This document shows, in pieces, positions 7,152 through 10,060 of a stretch of 10,060 nt of DNA. Source of the stretch: JAQGMO01 sp050954505 (GTDB lineage: Bacteria > Pseudomonadota > Gammaproteobacteria > Burkholderiales > Burkholderiaceae_D); contig JBPBPY010000106.1 of the NCBI GenBank assembly GCA_050954505.1, positions 1 to 10,060 on the forward strand, given 5' to 3'. How positions within the stretch are numbered: position 1 is the stretch's first letter; each line of letters opens with the position of its first letter. A program made the translations under genes and the position numbers. The notes below the pieces were generated by a model, which made no database searches, was not told where the DNA came from, and worked only from the letters and a program-made list of their open reading frames with translations.

Positions 7152-8009
7152 TCAGGCAAACACGTTGATCACCGATCCCGAGTTGGCTGCGCTGGCGGTC
7201 AGGAAAGGATTGGAGCGCTGATTCAACAACAATGCTTGAATCTGGTTGTTGCCCGTCGCTGCAGCCGTCAGGGTCGAGAACAGGTTGAACTGGTCGATCG
7301 CGTTGGTCTGCAAACCCAGCCCGGATTGAAACAGTGGATTGGTGTTGAAGTCGGTACTGCTCTGGAACAGCGAACTGGTCGGCAGCAATGCATTGGTATC
7401 AAACAGCGAGTTCGTGTTGAACAGCGAATTGACACCCGTGACGGAATTTGTCTGGAACAGCGGATTGGTATCGAACAGCGAATTACTCGTGTCGAAGAGT
7501 GAATTGTTCGATTGGGCCGCAGCAGCAAGCAACAAGGGGTTGCTCAGCAACGCCGCATTTTGCTGCAAAGCCGACGTCGATTGCAGTACTTGATTGGCAA
7601 GCAGATCGGCATTTGACTGCTGCAATGCAGTTTCGCGCAGCGTGCCATTGGCAGCCAGCGCTGCATTGGCTTGGGCTGCGGTATTGGCCTGGTTCAGCGG
7701 GTCGGTTTGCAAATCGGTCTGCGAATCGGCCGGGTCGACGGCGTCGGCCTGGGCAGCGCGTGCACTGTCAGCGGCAGAAACCTGGGCAATTTGTGTCTGC
7801 AACGATGCAATGCGCTGCGAAAGAATTTGTTGTTGCGAGGATGTATCGGTGCTGATGTTGGTACCGGTGGCAGCGGCCGTCAGGGTGGCGCTTTGCAGTG
7901 CCGCTTGCTGTGTCTGCGCGGCAGAGAGTTGGCGCTGCAGGCTTGCCAGTTGCGGGTCGCTGGCAGTATTGGAAATATAGGAAACGATCGGGCTGATTAC
8001 TGTGACCAT
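7152..8009 (-). CDS. Hexapeptide-repeat, Asn/Leu/Gln-rich protein with N-terminal coiled coil, unknown function
   Basis: I do not recognise this 285-residue protein. The start at 8007-8009 is chosen because GAGG lies six bases upstream; a longer frame to 8066 lacks support. Residues 1-15 are mildly hydrophobic but do not form a clear signal peptide. Residues 18-80 are Gln/Ala/Leu/Ser-rich with heptad-like spacing (QLASLQRQLSAAQ, SQRIASLQTQIAQ), suggesting a coiled coil. From about 97 to 247 a six-residue period runs almost unbroken, with units such as NADLLA, NAALLS, NPLLLA, NSLFDT, NPLFQT, NSLFNT and NPLFQS; the only slip is an extra Ser at 175. The consensus is Asn first, Leu/Phe at positions 3-4 and Ser/Thr last. 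It ends SGSVINVFA. There are no cysteines and very few charged residues after residue 103. It looks like a fibrous or solenoid structural protein, perhaps exported without a Sec signal, but that is inference. It is monocistronic, between fabI and a strong terminator. Confidence 0.72.
   Translation of the reverse strand: MVTVISPIVSYISNTASDPQLASLQRQLSAAQTQQAALQSATLTAAATGTNISTDTSSQQQILSQRIASLQTQIAQVSAADSARAAQADAVDPADSQTDLQTDPLNQANTAAQANAALAANGTLRETALQQSNADLLANQVLQSTSALQQNAALLSNPLLLAAAAQSNNSLFDTSNSLFDTNPLFQTNSVTGVNSLFNTNSLFDTNALLPTSSLFQSSTDFNTNPLFQSGLGLQTNAIDQFNLFSTLTAAATGNNQIQALLLNQRSNPFLTASAANSGSVINVFA
7269..7721 (-). repeat. Tandem 18-bp coding repeat (25 hexapeptide units)
   Basis: This span codes for residues 97-247 of the repeat protein. 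The best-conserved part, 7323-7505, still shows DNA-level similarity between 18-base units (for example AACAGCGAATT-like blocks on the + strand recurring at 18-base steps). The outer units have drifted and are recognisable only as protein. This indicates growth by unit duplication followed by divergence. Confidence 0.75.
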
Positions 8010-8015
8010 AATACG

Positions 8016-8019
8016 CCTC
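8016..8019 (-). promoter_or_regulatory. Ribosome binding site fixing the repeat-protein start
   Basis: On the - strand GAGG lies six bases before the ATG at 8009. This favours the 285-residue product over the longer 304-residue frame, whose first residues (MKSDRCAAPF) have no good upstream site. Confidence 0.6.
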
Positions 8020-8125
8020 ACGGCGCAAATAATTCCGAAGGGTGCGGCGCACCGGTCAGATTTCACACTTTGCGCATAAGTGCGAACAAGTTATAGCAAT
8101 TTTAGTATCAGAATCATTGCAGGTG

Positions 8126-8220
8126 TTGACATCAATTAAAGTTGAACCCGTTAAATACGGTTAAAAGTTTCCTTCAAGTAAAAACTCGCAGTGAATGTTC
8201 TTTAGAGGAATCTTTTAACC
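8126..8220. other. AT-rich intergenic stretch with TTGACA and a 9-bp inverted repeat
   Basis: The gap between the repeat-protein gene and fabI is markedly AT-rich here. It holds TTGACA on the + strand (8126-8131) without a good -10 at normal spacing, and a 9-base inverted repeat GGTTAAAAG (8159-8167) and CTTTTAACC (8212-8220), 44 bases apart. The - strand promoter of the repeat-protein gene should lie in this gap; CTATAAC-like and GATACT-like boxes occur around 8088-8113 but none pairs with a good -35. No clear fabI terminator is visible. Confidence 0.35.
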
Positions 8221-8244
8221 TTGTTTCCGCCGTCACGCCATTTT

Positions 8245-9027
8245 TTATTCGGCAATTCCGCCGACGACTTGCGAGAAGCCGCCGTCGACATAGGTAATCT
8301 CACCGGTAATTCCGCCAGCCAGGTCCGACAACAGGAAAGCCGCTGTGTTGCCGACATCTTCCTGGGTCACATTGCGGCGCAGAGGGGCATTGGCTTTGAC
8401 AAAGTTGAGAATCTTGCCAAAATCCTTGATGCCGCTTGCTGCCAGGGTTTTGATGGGACCTGCCGAAATGCCGTTGACGCGGATTCCCTTGCCACCCAGT
8501 GCTTCGGCCAGATAGCGCACACTGGCTTCCAGCGATGCCTTGGCCAGACCCATGGTGTTGTAGTTGGGCAGGGCGCGCAGCGCGCCGAGATAGGACAGGG
8601 TCAATAGCGCCGCATTGGTGGAAAGCATGGGCAGGGCTGCCTTGGCCATGGCCGGGAAACTGTAAGCGGAGATATCGTGCGCAATACGGAAGTTTTCGCG
8701 CGACAGGCCATCGAGGAAATCGCCGGCAATCGCTTCGCGCGGTGCGAAGCCGATCGCATGGACAAAGCCGTCGAACGATGGCCAGGTCTTGGCCAGGTCG
8801 GCGAACAAGGCATTGATCTGTTCATCGCTGCCGACATCGCAGTCGAAGATCAAGCTGCTGTCGAATTCCTTGGCGAATTCCGTGGTGCGCTCCTTGAAGC
8901 GTTCGCCCACATAGGTGAATGCCAACTCGGCGCCTTCGCGCCGGCATGCTTGCGCAATGCCGTAGGCAATCGAGCGGTTGGACAAGAGTCCGGTGATCAG
9001 TATTTTTTTGCCTTGCAGGAATGCCAT
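8245..9027 (-). CDS. fabI: Enoyl-[acyl-carrier-protein] reductase (NADH)
   Basis: This 260-residue cytoplasmic enzyme reduces trans-2-enoyl-ACP to acyl-ACP, the last step of each fatty-acid elongation cycle. It is a short-chain dehydrogenase of the FabI class: the cofactor loop is GLLSNRSIAYGIA (13-25), the acidic patch is FDCDV (61-65), and the catalytic set Y146, Y156 and K163 sits in LTLSYLGA and PNYNTMGLAKAS, at the same numbers as in E. coli (262 residues). G93, M159 and F203, where changes give triclosan resistance in E. coli, are the wild-type residues. A strong AGAGGAG site lies six bases before the ATG at 9025-9027; the frame extends upstream without further family sequence. It stands upstream of the repeat-protein gene on the same strand with a 235-bp gap, and divergent from the peptide transporter gene. 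Confidence 0.97.
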   Translation of the reverse strand: MAFLQGKKILITGLLSNRSIAYGIAQACRREGAELAFTYVGERFKERTTEFAKEFDSSLIFDCDVGSDEQINALFADLAKTWPSFDGFVHAIGFAPREAIAGDFLDGLSRENFRIAHDISAYSFPAMAKAALPMLSTNAALLTLSYLGALRALPNYNTMGLAKASLEASVRYLAEALGGKGIRVNGISAGPIKTLAASGIKDFGKILNFVKANAPLRRNVTQEDVGNTAAFLLSDLAGGITGEITYVDGGFSQVVGGIAE

Positions 9028-9134
9028 GGGAAACTCCTCTGATTGTTTCGAGCGGTGCTGTGCCGATCTCACTCTGGCGGCAACCGTGGAAATGGTTTGT
9101 TATTGGGGGCGTTGGTGCTTTTCTTCAGGCGCAG

Positions 9135-9140
9135 ATTGTA
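9135..9140 (-). promoter_or_regulatory. Putative -10 box of fabI
   Basis: On the - strand TACAAT lies about 108 bases before the fabI start. No convincing -35 hexamer stands 16-18 bases further upstream, so this is a weak assignment. Confidence 0.35.
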
Positions 9141-9240
9141 CCCGAGCTTAAATCGCTGCAGCGAGAATCAGGCGGTTGCAGCGTGTTGACGCCGCTTGGT
9201 TTGCATCCGAGACCTGCACCAGGAAATTCCCGTTGCAATG

Positions 9241-9284
9241 CCGGCCAATACCGGTCAATTCCGGCCGATGATTGCGATGATTGC
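9241..9284 (+). repeat. Adjacent 10-bp (x3) and 9-bp (x2) tandem repeats
   Basis: CCGGCCAATA, CCGGTCAATT and CCGGCCGATG follow each other at 9241-9270. They are directly followed, with overlap, by two exact copies of GATGATTGC (9267-9275 and 9276-9284). Confidence 0.7.
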
Positions 9285-9405
9285 AAATGCGATTTAAGAT
9301 GCGCGGATTGAAGTTTGATTGGATCAGGCCGGGCTGCCGATGACATTGCCGGCAGTCGAGCAAGCGCTTTCCATCGCGCTCAAGCTGGGCGCTGCTGCCT
9401 ATGAA

Positions 9406-9445
9406 AGCGCAGGAGCACAGGAGCGCAGGAGCACAGGAGCGCACG
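9406..9445 (+). repeat. 8-bp tandem repeat, five units
   Basis: AGCGCAGG and AGCACAGG alternate for four exact units (9406-9437), and a fifth, partly changed unit follows (AGCGCACGG). The pattern can also be read as a 16-base unit present two and a half times. Confidence 0.8.
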
Positions 9446-9709
9446 GAAGCAAATTTCGCAGCCTATGAAAAACGCATGACAGCAAGCGCAGGGGCGGGCA
9501 TTGATTGCGCAGCTGGCGCAAGGCCCGAAGTCGGGGCAGATGACGGCTTCCAAGCCAGGTGCCCGGAACGAAGCATGGTCAACCCTTTCGGATAACGCTT
9601 CAGCAGATTTCCACGTTTGCCAATGATAACAAGTTCAGGAGCCTTTCTGTAGAATAACCCTGGCTCGCCACTGTTTGCCGGGTCTTCGATTTCCACGACA
9701 CTGGGACGC

Positions 9710-10060
9710 ATGGTCAAACTCTCCTTTCTTTTCCTGCTCGCCGCCACTTCCCTGACCAGTGGGACAGTCCATGCGGCCCATGCATTCTCGCTCTACGACA
9801 CACCCAAGTACCCTGCAGGTTTCACGCACTTCGATTATGTGAATCCAGACGCACCGAAAGGCGGCGAACTGTTTCTCGCCAACCCCGGGCGCAGCACCAG
9901 CTTCGACAAGTTCAATCCGTATTCACTCAAGGGCGTGCCGGCCGCCGGCGTCTCCAGCCTGATGTTTGAAACCCTGACTGCCGGCGCGTCGGATGAAACC
10001 GCCACCATGTATGGCTTGCTGGCCAATGACATGGAACTGGCACCCGATCGCATGGCCATG
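9710..10060 (+). CDS. Periplasmic peptide-binding protein of ABC transporter, YejA-like (3' end outside window)
   Basis: The frame opens at ATG 9710-9712 and is still open at the window end after 117 codons. It encodes an extracellular solute-binding protein of family 5, the periplasmic receptor of an oligopeptide ABC importer. The first 22-25 residues form a Sec signal peptide (MVKLSFLFLLAATSLTSG, then VHAAHA for cleavage). The mature start FSLYDTPKYPAGFTHFDYVN, then PDAPKGG, SFDKFNPYSLKG, SSLMFETL and ATMYGLLA, is typical of the YejA branch (the E. coli YejABEF peptide/microcin C importer). A modest TGGGAC site precedes the start. Permease and ATPase genes would be expected downstream, outside the window. 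The substrate cannot be told from this part. Confidence 0.9.
   Translation, partial: MVKLSFLFLLAATSLTSGTVHAAHAFSLYDTPKYPAGFTHFDYVNPDAPKGGELFLANPGRSTSFDKFNPYSLKGVPAAGVSSLMFETLTAGASDETATMYGLLANDMELAPDRMAM

Larger units (their letters stand above)
9028..9709. other. Gene-free divergent region fabI to peptide transporter, with short tandem repeats
   Basis: No family-like protein is seen on either strand. The left end holds the fabI ribosome binding site and leader. The middle holds short tandem repeats (9241-9284 and 9406-9445, entered separately). The right end precedes the transporter gene; TAGAAT (9650-9655) is a possible -10 box there, without a good -35. The amount of repeated and non-coding sequence suggests decayed or replicated small elements rather than simple promoters. 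Confidence 0.55.

Noticed and set aside
7269..7721. Possible CRISPR array because of regular short repeats
   Set aside because: The units are coding, in frame, 18 bp long and without unique spacers.
7671..8096. 141-codon + strand frame antisense to the repeat protein
   Set aside because: It is Cys/Arg/Gly-rich shadow sequence without a start signal; the - strand frame has a good ribosome site and a regular repeat.
9401..9595. 64-codon + strand frame
   Set aside because: It starts inside the 8-bp tandem repeat region, has no ribosome site and no recognisable features.

Overview
The window looks like chromosomal DNA of a betaproteobacterium, most likely Burkholderiales and plausibly Oxalobacteraceae. 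This rests on overall protein character (FabI, the RhlE-type helicase with a basic tail, and the YejA-like binding protein beside fabI), moderately high GC and codon use. No tool was run, so genus is not claimed.

Left part (1-3200), a chalcogen-histidine metabolism block: the C-terminal part of an ergothioneine synthase (egtB, + strand, cut by the window edge), then a convergent selenophosphate synthetase (selD, - strand), then a divergent second EgtB-like enzyme with the features of the selenoneine synthase SenA (+ strand). SelD makes selenophosphate. In the described selenoneine route this feeds the selenosugar synthase SenB, and SenA then joins the selenosugar to hercynine. Ergothioneine and selenoneine routes share hercynine, so an egtB next to selD and senA makes metabolic sense. 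No senB gene lies between these genes or before the next operon. A bidirectional hairpin terminator closes the block.

Middle (3268-6825): a DEAD-box RNA helicase of RhlE type on the - strand, and, across a 0.7 kb gene-free gap, a secreted three-domain beta-sandwich (DUF11/CARDB-like) surface protein on the + strand. The surface protein has a good -10 box and a long leader rich in inverted and direct repeats.

Right part (7090-10060): a 19-bp perfect-stem terminator ends an unrecognised - strand gene. That gene encodes a 285-residue protein with an N-terminal coiled coil and about 25 consecutive six-residue repeats (N-x-L-[FL]-x-[ST]-like), the most novel-looking object here. Upstream of it lies fabI (- strand). 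A 0.68 kb gene-free gap with several short tandem repeats follows, then the start of a YejA-like peptide ABC transporter binding protein (+ strand) that runs off the right edge. I see no mobile element, CRISPR array, rRNA or tRNA.
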